From: Paenibacillus ferrarius
GTDB taxonomy: Bacteria; Bacillota; Bacilli; Paenibacillales; NBRC-103111
Reading direction: 5' to 3'
Length of the DNA: 64,000 nucleotides
Assembly (NCBI RefSeq): GCF_002027705.1
Contig: NZ_MBTG01000024.1
Coordinates: 1 to 64,000 of the forward strand
Part shown: positions 54,119-63,007 of the stretch, one piece after another
Numbering within the stretch: position 1 is the first letter of the stretch
Layout of the letters: each line of letters opens with the position of its first letter
Made by a program: the position numbers and the translations under genes
The notes under the pieces: model-generated
Database searches by the model: none
What the model was told of the DNA's origin: nothing
Seen by the model: the letters and a program-made list of their open reading frames with translations, nothing else

Positions 54119-55415
54119 CGATCCCCGCCTCAATGAAAGATCGAATAATCTTAAGCGGATTGGTTTCTTCGTATAAAAATTCAGATTGACCACCTACTAA
54201 AACCGTACGCAGGTACACATTTCGCATGTTATTGTTTTTTTGTAATTTTTTAAATTTAATATATCTATTTTCTTCATTCGTCGTCGTAAACCAAATATTC
54301 TGTGGTAACAATTTTTCTAATACCCGTAAATTGTGAGATGTGAAAATTAATTGCCCTTTGCTATGTTCTTGGAATATTTCAACTAATTCTCCAAGTAGGT
54401 ACTCAAAAACTCCAGCATCTAATTCATCTATAATTACACATGCCGATGAATTATGGAAGGCAGCTATAAGCGACGTTGTGATCGCAAACAATTTCAACGT
54501 CCCTGCTGATTCAGCACTCAAGGGCAATATTATATTTCCTTTTTCGGATAAAAATTCAGCACGAACTCCTTCTTCACCATTGGGTAACGTCGTTGCCCCC
54601 ATATTTTTAAGGTGTACATTTAAATCTGGGATGATGGAACTAATTACTACATTGTTGCGTTCTATGACATTAGATAGATATTTGTATTGTTCTTTTGATA
54701 AATTAATGGCATCTTTGACATTGTACGTACTGTTTTCAACAGGTTTAGAAGTAAAGTCATTAAATAAATAAGAAGGAAATACCCCTTCTTGCAAATTTTT
54801 AATCACTAATAAATTTTTAGCGAATTGTTCCTTTAAAGCTATATATACTAATAAGTCAATTCCACTAAATAATTTTTTCGCTTGGTTACTTACAATCTTA
54901 CTAAAAAATAATGAACCCTTTACTTCTTGAGAAAGAAGCTTTATTCCACTAAGAACCACTTCAACTTCTTGTTTCGGCTTTTGACGCAATTCAATCGAGC
55001 TGGATTCATCACGGGTATAAAAGAACATCTTCCCATATGATTTGCCTTTTGTTTTCACTATCTCTGATTTTACGACCATTCTTTCTTCTTCATATTCTAG
55101 CTCCACATGGTAAATAGCTTTGTTAATTTCATCTTCTGCCTGTAGAATGAATTCAAAATCAAGCGATAAACTTTCTTGCCCATCATAGATAAGGCGTTGC
55201 TTTTTAGAAGGCAACTCCTGTCCATTTAAAAGTAATTGTAAAATATTAAAAGCTTCCACTACCGCTGTTTTTCCCGAACCATTTTGCCCATAGAGTCCAA
55301 CAACTTGAACATCCAATATGTCATCGTTGTTCAAATCCAGATCTATTTTTCCATATCTCACGTTCTTCACATTTCTCAACTCAAGAGAAACAACTTTCAC
55401 ATCGTATTGCTTCAC
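54105..55415 (-). CDS. AAA15/AAA21-type ATPase (SMC/ABC-like)
   Basis: A 436-residue ATPase of the OLD/RecF-like ABC group. Walker A is GLYGQNGSGKTAVVEAF (about 40-56), the signature-like segment is LSAESAGTLKLFAI (about 298), Walker B is SACVIIDELDAGVFEYLL and the switch His is in QLIFTSHNLRVLE. There is no long coiled coil. It begins with GTG, 7 nt after AAGGTG. The C-terminus runs into the TOPRIM-like gene (14-bp overlap), so both are produced together. Likely the sensor or clamp of a two-gene defence or DNA-processing system. Confidence 0.82.
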   Translation of the reverse strand: MKQYDVKVVSLELRNVKNVRYGKIDLDLNNDDILDVQVVGLYGQNGSGKTAVVEAFNILQLLLNGQELPSKKQRLIYDGQESLSLDFEFILQAEDEINKAIYHVELEYEEERMVVKSEIVKTKGKSYGKMFFYTRDESSSIELRQKPKQEVEVVLSGIKLLSQEVKGSLFFSKIVSNQAKKLFSGIDLLVYIALKEQFAKNLLVIKNLQEGVFPSYLFNDFTSKPVENSTYNVKDAINLSKEQYKYLSNVIERNNVVISSIIPDLNVHLKNMGATTLPNGEEGVRAEFLSEKGNIILPLSAESAGTLKLFAITTSLIAAFHNSSACVIIDELDAGVFEYLLGELVEIFQEHSKGQLIFTSHNLRVLEKLLPQNIWFTTTNEENRYIKFKKLQKNNNMRNVYLRTVLVGGQSEFLYEETNPLKIIRSFIEAGIDDGE

Positions 55416-55720
55416 TGCTTACACCTTCTTCGACTTCTTTTATATTATTATACCATTTTTTTCAATCAAACATACTATTTTCGATAATTTTTATCGATTT
55501 CATTCATTTTATCATTTAATTATCATGTTAAAATCAAATAAACAATACATTTTGTATATCAATGTTAATTTTAGGGATACTCAACGGTTAACTCAATGTA
55601 TAAAAAAAGGCTTCTCACAAAGTTCAAATTGAACTCTTGAGAAGCCTTTTTTTATTCTATGTGGTCAAATGACGTTTTCTACCATGAGATTCCTTGCTGC
55701 GCAAGGGATTTCAGGCTAGT
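55416..55720. other. 305-bp AT-rich spacer between groEL and the ATPase gene
   Basis: This region holds the groEL terminator (described separately) and, from about 55430 to 55560, very AT-rich DNA that should contain the promoter of the leftward ATPase gene; no single promoter stands out. A short inverted repeat (CCTTGCTGCGCAAGG, about 55692-55706) lies just after groEL. No gene is seen. Confidence 0.5.
55602..55653 (-). terminator. groEL operon terminator
   Basis: AAAAAAAGGCTTCTCA pairs with TGAGAAGCCTTTTTTT, enclosing an inner AGTTCAA/TTGAACT hairpin. It has T-runs on both sides, so it works for the leftward groESL transcript and possibly the other way. Confidence 0.9.
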
Positions 55721-57349
55721 TTACATCATGCCGCCCATTCCACCCATGCCGCCCATATCAGGCATGCCTGGTTTGTCTTTTTCTGGTTTGTCAGCGATAA
55801 CCGCTTCAGTTGTCAAGAACATAGCTGCTACGGATGCTGCGTTTTGCAGTGCGGAACGAGTTACTTTAGCAGGGTCAACGATACCCGCTTCGAACATGTT
55901 CACCCATTGGCCAGTTGCCGCGTTGTAGCCGATGCCTACTTTTTCGTTCTTCAGGCGCTCAACGATAACGGAACCTTCTTGACCAGCGTTAGCTGCGATT
56001 GTGCGAACTGGCTCTTCGAGGGAGCGCAGGATAATGTTAACGCCTGTTTGCTCGTCGCCAACAGCTACTACTTTAGCTACTGCGTTGTATACGTTAACCA
56101 GTGCAGTACCACCACCGGATACGATACCTTCTTCAACAGCTGCACGAGTTGCATTCAGAGCATCTTCAATGCGAAGTTTGCGCTCTTTCAACTCAGTTTC
56201 AGTTGCTGCGCCAACTTTGATAACAGCTACGCCGCCAGAAAGTTTAGCCAAACGCTCTTGCAATTTTTCTTTATCGAAATCGGAAGTTGTTTCTTCCAAT
56301 TGTGAGCGAATTTGCGTTACGCGTGCAGCGATATCTTTCTTGTCGCCAGCACCATCAACGATGATTGTGTTTTCTTTGGTTACACGTACTTGACGTGCGC
56401 TGCCCAATTGCTCAGGACGCGTGGATTTCAGATCCAAACCAAGCTCTTCAGTGATCACTTGACCACCAGTTAGAGCAGCGATATCGCCAAGCATAGCTTT
56501 ACGACGGTCACCGAAACCTGGAGCTTTAACAGCTACGCAAGTGAATGTGCCACGAAGTCTGTTCACAACAAGCGTTGCTTGTGCTTCGCCTTCAACATCT
56601 TCAGCAATGATCAGAAGTTGTTTGCCGGATTGAACAACTTTTTCAAGAACAGGCAAGATTTCTTGGATGTTAGAGATTTTTTTATCTGTGATCAGGATGT
56701 ATGGGTTGTCAAGGACAGCTTCCATTTTATCCGTATCTGTGATCATGTATGGGGAAGTGTATCCACGGTCGAATTGCATACCTTCTACAACTTCAAGCTC
56801 CGTCAAGAAGCCTTTGGATTCTTCAACAGTGATAACACCGTCTTTACCCACTTTTTCCATAGCTTCAGCGATCAACTCGCCTACTTCTTCGTCAGCAGCA
56901 GAGATTGCCGCAACTTGCGCGATGGATTGTTTGCCTTCGATTGGCTTCGCGATAGCTTGAAGCTCTTCTACAGCCGCTTTAACAGCTTTCTCGATACCTT
57001 TGCGGATAACCATTGGGTTAGCGCCAGCAGTAACGTTTTTCAGACCTTCACGGATCATAGCTTGTGCTAGAACCGTTGCAGTTGTTGTACCGTCACCGGC
57101 AACATCGTTTGTTTTGGTAGCAACTTCTTTAACAAGTTGTGCTCCCATGTTTTCGAAAGCATCTTCAAGCTCGATTTCTTTCGCGATCGTAACACCGTCA
57201 TTCGTGATCAACGGGCTGCCGAATTTTTTCTCAAGAACAACGTTACGGCCTTTAGGACCCAAAGTTACTTTAACAGCGTTAGCAAGAGCGTCTACCCCAC
57301 GAAGCATCGCGCGGCGTGCGTCTTCACTGAACTTAATTTCTTTTGCCAT
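55721..57349 (-). CDS. groEL: Chaperonin GroEL (Hsp60)
   Basis: A 542-residue chaperonin that folds proteins in a double ring with ATP. Seen are the N-terminal KEIKFSEDARRAMLRGVDALA, LGPKGRNVVLEKKFGSPLITNDGVTIAKEIELED, GDGTTTATVLAQ, the class signature AATETELKERKLRIEDAL and the C-terminal GGMGGMGGMM tail. Full length. GAGGAGG precedes the ATG. Second gene of the CIRCE-controlled groES-groEL operon. Confidence 0.99.
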   Translation of the reverse strand: MAKEIKFSEDARRAMLRGVDALANAVKVTLGPKGRNVVLEKKFGSPLITNDGVTIAKEIELEDAFENMGAQLVKEVATKTNDVAGDGTTTATVLAQAMIREGLKNVTAGANPMVIRKGIEKAVKAAVEELQAIAKPIEGKQSIAQVAAISAADEEVGELIAEAMEKVGKDGVITVEESKGFLTELEVVEGMQFDRGYTSPYMITDTDKMEAVLDNPYILITDKKISNIQEILPVLEKVVQSGKQLLIIAEDVEGEAQATLVVNRLRGTFTCVAVKAPGFGDRRKAMLGDIAALTGGQVITEELGLDLKSTRPEQLGSARQVRVTKENTIIVDGAGDKKDIAARVTQIRSQLEETTSDFDKEKLQERLAKLSGGVAVIKVGAATETELKERKLRIEDALNATRAAVEEGIVSGGGTALVNVYNAVAKVVAVGDEQTGVNIILRSLEEPVRTIAANAGQEGSVIVERLKNEKVGIGYNAATGQWVNMFEAGIVDPAKVTRSALQNAASVAAMFLTTEAVIADKPEKDKPGMPDMGGMGGMGGMM

Positions 57350-57444
57350 GAATAGGAAACCTCCTCTGATTTAGAACCCTTACATAGTAAGTAGTTAAAA
57401 TGTAAAAACTAAGTATACGTGTTGCCGATCTATATCCTGCTAAA

Positions 57445-57726
57445 TTAGGCTAATACAGCGAGAATGTCGCTTTCGCGCAAGATCAACAGTTCGCGGCCTT
57501 CGTATTTCACTTCAGTTCCAGCGTATTTGGAGAAAATGATGCGGTCGCCTTCGCTTACTTCAAGCGGAACACGAACGCCATCTTTCAACGCGCCAGCGCC
57601 TACGGCTACAACTTTACCTTCTTGTGGTTTTTCTTTCGCTGTATCTGGCAGCACGATACCACTTGCTGTAGTCTCCTCTTTCGCAACGGCTTCAATGATT
57701 ACTCGATCACCTAACGGTCTGATCAT
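57445..57726 (-). CDS. groES: Co-chaperonin GroES (Hsp10)
   Basis: A 93-residue lid protein of the GroEL ring. MIRPLGDRVIIEAVAKEE, the mobile loop TASGIVLPDTAKEKPQEG and GDRIIFSKYAGTEVKYEGRELLILRE are canonical. AAAGGAGG lies before the ATG. First gene of the operon, with CIRCE and a sigma-A promoter upstream. Confidence 0.99.
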   Translation of the reverse strand: MIRPLGDRVIIEAVAKEETTASGIVLPDTAKEKPQEGKVVAVGAGALKDGVRVPLEVSEGDRIIFSKYAGTEVKYEGRELLILRESDILAVLA

Positions 57727-57774
57727 GGAAAAATAGCCTCCTTTAGAAAATTGGTAATGGGTGTTGTTTGGTTA

Positions 57775-57801
57775 TTAGCACTCGAATGTGTTTAGTGCTA
57801 A
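57775..57801 (-). promoter_or_regulatory. CIRCE operator (HrcA binding site)
   Basis: TTAGCACTC-N9-TAGTGCTAA matches the CIRCE consensus TTAGCACTC-N9-GAGTGCTAA with a single change in one arm. It lies between the sigma-A promoter and groES, in the transcribed leader, and should bind the HrcA repressor. Confidence 0.95.
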
Positions 57802-57812
57802 CAACAACTCTT

Positions 57813-57841
57813 ATGATACTCATTCTGGACGCAATTTGCAA
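57813..57841 (-). promoter_or_regulatory. Sigma-A promoter of groES-groEL
   Basis: On the minus strand TTGCAA (plus 57836-57841) and TATCAT (plus 57813-57818) are separated by 17 bp, and the predicted start site falls at or just before CIRCE. Confidence 0.75.
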
Positions 57842-57920
57842 GTCCTTTTACACATTTTTCAAACTTTCGGACACCCCCCTCATTCTACCCAAATGAAAAA
57901 CAAATATTCGCGCAACATAG

Positions 57921-57954
57921 AAAAACAGCCTGCACCTAAGTGGCAGACTGTTTT
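57921..57954 (-). terminator. Intrinsic terminator after tatC
   Basis: AAAACAGtCTGCC pairs with GTGCAGgCTGTTTTT with an internal mismatch, followed by T's on the minus strand. It begins 2 bp after the tatC stop. Confidence 0.78.
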
Positions 57955-57955
57955 C

Positions 57956-58714
57956 TTATTTGGGACCAAATTCCTGCGCCCACTCGGCATCTTTAATCAG
58001 CTGCTTGCGGTAGATGAACCCTGACATAAATACGCTGAATTCATACAGCACAATGAGCGGCAAAGAAACTAAAATCGCGGATATCGCATCCGGCGGTGTA
58101 ATAACGGTAGATAAAATAACGAGCAGCATGTACGCATATCTTCTGAATTTATGCAGACGTTTCGGGTTCAAAAGGCGGATTTTGGTCAGGAACATCACGA
58201 CAATCGGCATCTCAAACACGATCGCGAGCGGCAGAATGATATTAAACATGAATGTAAAATATTGCGCAGCACCGTACATCTCTGTGATATCAAGACTCCG
58301 GCTAATAGATGAAGTAAAGTAAAAAGCCATCGGAAAAACAACCCAATACCCGAATGATAGCCCAACGAGAAAAAGCAAAAAGGCATAAGGAATGTAGACG
58401 ATCGAGGCTTTCTGCTCAACTTCACGCAGTCCCGGCTTCACGAATGCCCAGATATGATACAGAATAACCGGCAAGGTAATTAGAATACCCACCGCCAGGC
58501 CGAAATTCATATATAAGCGCAGGGCATCCCACGGGGAAAATACATTCCAACTGATCGTGTTGGCGGGCGGAATATTTTTCATGTACTTAATGATTGGTTT
58601 GGCAGAGATCAGCCCGCCAACCATCCCGATCACCAAGACGACCAGAATCCACAAGATACGCTTGCGGAGCTCGCCGAGATGTTCGACGAGTGACATTTCT
58701 TCGTTCGTTGTCAT
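57956..58714 (-). CDS. tatC: Sec-independent protein translocase TatC
   Basis: A 252-residue, six-helix core subunit of the twin-arginine translocase. MSLVEHLGELRKRILW, FSPWDALRLYMNFG, FVKPGLREVEQK (with the conserved Glu), FYFTSSISRSLDITEMYGAAQYF and VITPPDAISAI are typical. The ribosome site is weak (GGTGAAAT). It recognises R-R signal peptides with TatA downstream-coded upstream at 58785-59177. Nearby molybdenum-cofactor genes fit, since molybdoenzymes are common Tat cargo. Confidence 0.97.
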   Translation of the reverse strand: MTTNEEMSLVEHLGELRKRILWILVVLVIGMVGGLISAKPIIKYMKNIPPANTISWNVFSPWDALRLYMNFGLAVGILITLPVILYHIWAFVKPGLREVEQKASIVYIPYAFLLFLVGLSFGYWVVFPMAFYFTSSISRSLDITEMYGAAQYFTFMFNIILPLAIVFEMPIVVMFLTKIRLLNPKRLHKFRRYAYMLLVILSTVITPPDAISAILVSLPLIVLYEFSVFMSGFIYRKQLIKDAEWAQEFGPK

Positions 58715-58784
58715 ATTTCACCAACCTGAGCAAGTAGAATGAGCCTGAAGGGCTGTAGCACTTGGTATGCTAATAAGAAACCGG

Positions 58785-59177
58785 CTAATCGGGCAAACGC
58801 CGTGTTTGGCTCGGTCTTGCGGACGCTGCCGCAGGTGCGACTGCCGCAGGTGCTTGTGTGCCTTCATCAGAGGCCGCACCTTGTGCAGGAGTGGAGGAGA
58901 TAAACTCCACAGCCGGCTTCGAAGATGCCACTGCTTCAGCAGGCTTCGTTTCCGTGGCTGAGTTGGGAGCCGCTGCTTGCGGAGACGGTGAATCTGCTGG
59001 ATTGGATGCAGCAGGCGCTTGGGGTTCATCATTCAGCAGCGCATGAGCACCCTTCTTGAAATCTCTCACCGTTTTCCCGAGCATACGCCCAATTTCGGGC
59101 AGCTTCTGCGGGCCAAATAAAACGAGGGCAACGATAGCTATCAATAAGAGCTCGGTAAAACCGATATTTTGGAACAT
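58785..59177 (-). CDS. tatA: Twin-arginine translocase TatA/TatE-type subunit
   Basis: A 130-residue protein with an N-terminal helix (FTELLLIAIVALVLFGPQKL), the hinge F-G-P-Q-K-L-P-E-I-G and the amphipathic helix GRMLGKTVRDFKKG. The rest (about 55-130) is an Ala/Pro/Ser-rich unstructured tail, about twice the usual TatA length. GGAGATGA lies before the ATG. Pore-forming partner of TatC encoded next. Confidence 0.93.
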   Translation of the reverse strand: MFQNIGFTELLLIAIVALVLFGPQKLPEIGRMLGKTVRDFKKGAHALLNDEPQAPAASNPADSPSPQAAAPNSATETKPAEAVASSKPAVEFISSTPAQGAASDEGTQAPAAVAPAAASARPSQTRRLPD

Positions 59178-59281
59178 GACTTCATCTCCATCATTTGTTG
59201 CGACATCAACTCAAACTATTTAAACGAAACTAACCGTCTGCTCTCGTATCCTGAAACAGGAGGGAACTGCGTCCCTCTATG

Positions 59282-60298
59282 TTAACACTGATAAAAGCCG
59301 CCGTACCCCATCTCCGTAATATCGCTGCGGAGTATCGTTTCGCCTGCGCAAATGCGCGGCAGCAGCACATCAAAAGAGGTGTACGGGTCGTGCATCACGC
59401 AACCCGGCAAGCCCATAATCGGCACATCGCCCAGATAGGCGATCATCAGCATCGAGCCCGGCAGCATCGGCGTGCCGTAGCTGACCACACGGGCGCCGGC
59501 CTGCTTGATCGCGCCTGGCGTGCGGTCGTCCGGGTCCACGGACATGCCGCCCGTGACCAGAACCAGATCCACGCCCAGCGCAAGCAGCGCGTGGATCTCT
59601 CCCACAATCGCTTCGCTATCATCGAGTGCGAAGCGTTGGTCTACAACCTCGGAGCCGAGCTGCGCGACCTTCTCTTTCACAATCGGGCCGAATTTATCCT
59701 GGATTCGGCCCTTGAAGACCTCGCTGCCCGTCGTAATCACACCAACGCGGAGCTTGCGAAATGGCTTCACCTCAAGCAAGGTGAAGCCCTCCTCACGGCG
59801 AGCGGCAGCCAAGCGCTCGACCTCCACAACCTTCGCTTCGTCCACAATCAGCGGGATTACCCGCGTGCCGACTAACGAAGCGCCTGCCTGAACGACCGTG
59901 TTGCTGCGAATTGTCGACAACACGACCTCATCAATAGCGTTCACTGCGTCAACGAACGCTTTGTCGATCTTGGCCAAGCCGTGAATCTCCGATTTCACGT
60001 TGACTTTGCCTTCATGCGGCTCCGTCAGCCTGAGGCTGCTATCGCCGGCAATAGCCTTCGCCAAGCGCTGCGCAGCTTCGTCCTCATGGAGATAGCCAGG
60101 CTGCAGCTCCATGGCATAAATATGCTCCTTGCCGATGCTCAGCAAGGCAGGGATGTCAGCTTCGGTCACTTGATGTCCTTTGCGAAACAAGCGCCCTTTG
60201 AACTCACCGGGCAGGATTTGGGTAAGATCATGGGGCAGAATCATGCCGATGGCATCCTCAACCTTGACCTCACGCAGCATGGATTCGTGTCTGCTCAC
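59282..60298 (-). CDS. Molybdopterin-binding protein (MoeA/MoCF-like)
   Basis: A 338-residue protein. The C-terminal half (about 175-338) is a MoCF_biosynth domain: KLRVGVITTGSEVFKGRIQD, VDLVLVTGGMSVDPDDRTPGAI and GLPGCVMHD. The N-terminal half (SEIHGLAKIDKAFVDAVNAIDEV) is typical of a Firmicute molybdopterin-binding family distinct from true MoeA. It likely aids molybdate insertion or cofactor handling. GTG start overlaps the MogA/MoaB-like stop by 4 bp. Confidence 0.85.
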   Translation of the reverse strand: MSRHESMLREVKVEDAIGMILPHDLTQILPGEFKGRLFRKGHQVTEADIPALLSIGKEHIYAMELQPGYLHEDEAAQRLAKAIAGDSSLRLTEPHEGKVNVKSEIHGLAKIDKAFVDAVNAIDEVVLSTIRSNTVVQAGASLVGTRVIPLIVDEAKVVEVERLAAARREEGFTLLEVKPFRKLRVGVITTGSEVFKGRIQDKFGPIVKEKVAQLGSEVVDQRFALDDSEAIVGEIHALLALGVDLVLVTGGMSVDPDDRTPGAIKQAGARVVSYGTPMLPGSMLMIAYLGDVPIMGLPGCVMHDPYTSFDVLLPRICAGETILRSDITEMGYGGFYQC

Positions 60299-60786
60299 CC
60301 ATGATCACCTTCTTTGCCTGTGAGAATTCCCAGAGCATGCGGAAGCTGATCGATGATCGCCATCAGGTTCTCCTGCACGCCTTTGGGGCTGCCTGGCAAA
60401 TTAATAATAAGCGTACGCCCGCGAATGCCGGATACGGCTCTGGACAGCATCGCTTTCCGCGTCTTCTGCATGGAAATCATCCGCATCGCTTCCGCAAAGC
60501 CCGGAGCAACCCGATCAATGACATTGAGCGTTGCTTCCGGCGTTACATCACGCGGAGCCAATCCCGTACCGCCCGTGGTCAAAATTAAATCTGCCTGATA
60601 ATAATCCGTCATTTCTATCAATGAAGCCATAATTTCATCCATCTCATCCGGAACAACCCGGTATTCGATGATTTCGCCTTGAATTTCTTCTTCAATCAGC
60701 TCGCGGATTACCTGAGCGCTTGTGTCTTCTCGTTCTCCTCGGTAACCGCGGTCACTGGCTGTCAAAATCGCAACTTTCCAGTGCAT
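60295..60786 (-). CDS. Molybdopterin adenylyltransferase (MogA/MoaB family)
   Basis: A 163-residue MoCF domain protein that adenylates molybdopterin. VAILTASDRGYRGEREDTSA, LILTTGGTGLAPRDVTPEAT and the LINLPGSPKGVQENL region are canonical. GGGAGAGGTG lies before the ATG. It is followed directly by the molybdopterin-binding gene and preceded by moaC, so the three are probably one unit. Confidence 0.93.
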   Translation of the reverse strand: MHWKVAILTASDRGYRGEREDTSAQVIRELIEEEIQGEIIEYRVVPDEMDEIMASLIEMTDYYQADLILTTGGTGLAPRDVTPEATLNVIDRVAPGFAEAMRMISMQKTRKAMLSRAVSGIRGRTLIINLPGSPKGVQENLMAIIDQLPHALGILTGKEGDHG

Positions 60787-60838
60787 CCTTCGTCACCTCT
60801 CCCTTGTTTCACTGAATGAGATACCGATCGCGTCACGT

Positions 60839-61336
60839 TCAACTTTCTTCTAGGTGAAAATCCCCATTTTTCCCGCCTGTTTTGAGAACTAGCCTTGTAG
60901 AGCTAATCTGCATGCCCTTCTCTACGGCTTTGCACATGTCGTAAACCGTCAGCGATGCTGCAGATACGGCTGTTAAAGCCTCCATTTCAACGCCTGTGGG
61001 TCCCGTTGTCTTCACTGTTGCTTCTATGTATAATTCATCGTTGCCATTGTCCGTGAACTGAATATCAATACCCGTTAATGCAATGGGATGGCACATTGGG
61101 ATCCAGTCTGACGTTTTTTTGGCGGCCATAATGCCAGCCACCTGCGCTACGGCGAGAACATCGCCTTTTTTCATTTTACCCTGCTTAATTAAATCCAGCG
61201 TCTCACGCTGCATGATTAACGTAGAACGCGCCGTAGCTGTTCGCTTCGTCTCGGTTTTATCCGAAATATCCACCATACGAGCTCGTCCCTGTTCATTAAA
61301 ATGGGTCAACGGAGAGGAATCGGACAAATCACTCAC
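60839..61336 (-). CDS. moaC: Cyclic pyranopterin monophosphate synthase MoaC
   Basis: A 165-residue enzyme of molybdenum cofactor synthesis that forms cPMP. LTHFNEQGRARMVDISDK, PMCHPIALTGIDI, KTTGPTGVEMEALTAVSAASLTVYDMCKAVEKGM and LKTGGKNG are all present. It starts with GTG at 61336; a weak ribosome site makes this uncertain by a few codons. It follows the 5-FCL gene by 6 bp. Confidence 0.96.
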   Translation of the reverse strand: MSDLSDSSPLTHFNEQGRARMVDISDKTETKRTATARSTLIMQRETLDLIKQGKMKKGDVLAVAQVAGIMAAKKTSDWIPMCHPIALTGIDIQFTDNGNDELYIEATVKTTGPTGVEMEALTAVSAASLTVYDMCKAVEKGMQISSTRLVLKTGGKNGDFHLEES

Positions 61337-61342
61337 CTCGTC

Positions 61343-61972
61343 TTATGATTCTGTTTTGAAAACTATTTTGCTTTCGGTGACAATGCCGTCTACGCGAAAA
61401 TCATGCCAGGAGGAAGGCACCCCGGGGATCAATTGCTTATCAAAAGCGGCTGCAACCGCAAAAGGTCGCTTCAGTCCGCGCGCAGCAAATAGTTGCATAA
61501 AGCGATCATAGAAACCACCGCCATAACCTAGTCGTCCGAAATCCATGTCGAAAGCAAGCCCCGGTACCAATATCATAGAAATGGTGGACAAATCGTGCTC
61601 AATCGACACATCATTTCGCGGTTCGCGAATCCCCCAAGCGCCGCTCTCCAGATCCTCATAGCTGTCTATGACATGCAAATTCATTGTTTTCGACTCTGCT
61701 ACAACCTTCGGCACCAGCACACGAATTCCCTGCTGCCAGCACCACTCCATTAGTGGAGCGACATCCAGCTCGGATCGAAATGGCATATAGGTCATAATGG
61801 TCGGCGGAACCGGCGATTCCTGCCACCCATGGTTAAGAAGCCTGTCTGAACAGAGCTTCGTCATTCGTTCATGAATGCGCTGCTGCTTCTCTTCTCGCTC
61901 CCCAGATACGATGGAGGCGCGTATTTCTTCCATTTCTTTGCGTAACTCTATCTTCCGCTCTCGGATGTTCAT
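61343..61972 (-). CDS. 5-formyltetrahydrofolate cyclo-ligase
   Basis: A 209-residue enzyme that converts 5-formyl-THF to 5,10-methenyl-THF with ATP. The N-terminal RERKIELRKEMEEIRASI, the middle TYMPFRSELDVAPLMEWCWQ and the signature DFGRLGYGGGFYDRFM are present, followed by PSSWHDFRVDGIVTES. It sits just before moaC on the same strand. Confidence 0.94.
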   Translation of the reverse strand: MNIRERKIELRKEMEEIRASIVSGEREEKQQRIHERMTKLCSDRLLNHGWQESPVPPTIMTYMPFRSELDVAPLMEWCWQQGIRVLVPKVVAESKTMNLHVIDSYEDLESGAWGIREPRNDVSIEHDLSTISMILVPGLAFDMDFGRLGYGGGFYDRFMQLFAARGLKRPFAVAAAFDKQLIPGVPSSWHDFRVDGIVTESKIVFKTES

Positions 61973-62037
61973 ACTAGCTTCAGCCCTTCCCTAACGAGGA
62001 GTGGTTTCCCCCATTTTAACATAAACAAGGAAAAAAA

Positions 62038-62865
62038 CTATACTCGTACCCGAGACCCCAGTGGAATGAGCGTTATTACAGGAGAATGATCCGAATAAAT
62101 CGTCGGAATGGCCTGTGCTGAACCGAAATAGGTCCGATTTGTGAACACATAATCGATCCTTTTTCCATCTGTAAATGTCGCCTTCATTGTCTGACTCAAC
62201 GGGATGTCACTCAGTTGCATGTTGTCCATTTTATCCTTAAAAGCATCTAATTCCATATTAAAATCGCCAGTCAGAACTAGCGGTACCTCTGTGTCTGCCA
62301 GCAGCTCCGAAATGCGGGCAAGCTGTACGTTGCGATCTTCCTCGGAAAGTCCCAAGTGGGTTGTAGCTACCTGAATATGTTCTGAGCCCACTTGTAATTG
62401 CGCGGTAAGAAGACTTCTGGTTTCTTTGGCGCCTGGAAGAAGCTCGTAGCTGCTGTTTTCAATCGGATATCGGCTCAAAATAGCATTGCCATATTGGCCT
62501 ATTGGATAGGTTAAACTAGGAGCAAACCGCATCTGCATGCCCAGCAGCTCAGCCAACGCTTTGGCTTGATCGACGAAACCGCTCCGCAATCGGAAACGAT
62601 CCACCTCCTGCAGCGCGATGACATCCGCATGTTCCTGTCCAAGGAGCTCAGCAATCCGCTCTAGATTCACTTTACCATCTAAACCTTCGCCATGGTGAAT
62701 ATTAAACGTTATTATCGTCAAGCCTGCTGAAGATGCCTTTTGGAGGGATACGGGCAGCACCGTGCTGGTTGGCATGCTTTTGATAGAAGAGCTGGACAGT
62801 CCCAGCAGCAGTAGGAAAAGCAAGGTGAAGCAGCTTACATATCTAGTATGCCTCAAAAGTCCCAT
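62038..62865 (-). CDS. Endonuclease/exonuclease/phosphatase-family protein, secreted
   Basis: A 275-residue protein with an N-terminal hydrophobic signal/anchor (about 10-28). The EEP fold is complete: TFNIHHGEGLDG, ADVIALQEVDR (catalytic Glu), TTHLGLSEEDR, LTGDFNM (Asp/Asn) and a final SDHSPVI. Substrate could be nucleic acid, phosphoinositide or phospholipid. Separate small unit between 5-FCL and the ABC-F gene. Confidence 0.9.
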   Translation of the reverse strand: MGLLRHTRYVSCFTLLFLLLLGLSSSSIKSMPTSTVLPVSLQKASSAGLTIITFNIHHGEGLDGKVNLERIAELLGQEHADVIALQEVDRFRLRSGFVDQAKALAELLGMQMRFAPSLTYPIGQYGNAILSRYPIENSSYELLPGAKETRSLLTAQLQVGSEHIQVATTHLGLSEEDRNVQLARISELLADTEVPLVLTGDFNMELDAFKDKMDNMQLSDIPLSQTMKATFTDGKRIDYVFTNRTYFGSAQAIPTIYSDHSPVITLIPLGSRVRV

Positions 62866-63007
62866 TCGCTCATCCCCATCCTATCCGAATCGATGCAAAA
62901 TTAAGCATACGATGCGCTGCAGCATGGTGTATACTAGTGAATTGATGGGATTTATAGCAGGTGGCTTGGAACGAGTTCTTTCATTAATAAGCAGGAGGTA
63001 GCTTCAG

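Noticed and set aside
53366..55415. Calling the ATPase/TOPRIM-like pair a named defence system (PARIS, Gabija or OLD)
   Set aside because: No diagnostic motif visible by eye separates these families here; only the general ATPase plus TOPRIM-like layout is supported.
55694..57374. Several long open frames on the plus strand opposite groEL (up to 203 codons)
   Set aside because: They are antisense shadows of a highly conserved chaperonin gene, with Ser/Cys/Phe-rich translations and no ribosome sites.
58718..59032. 104-codon minus-strand frame overlapping tatA
   Set aside because: It is the tatA tail read in another frame (Gln/Arg/Pro/His-rich); tatA has the motif and the ribosome site.
57836..63007. 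A single molybdoenzyme or Tat-cargo operon
   Set aside because: tat and moa/mog genes are neighbours, but spacing, the 5-FCL gene and lack of a molybdoenzyme gene do not support one functional unit.
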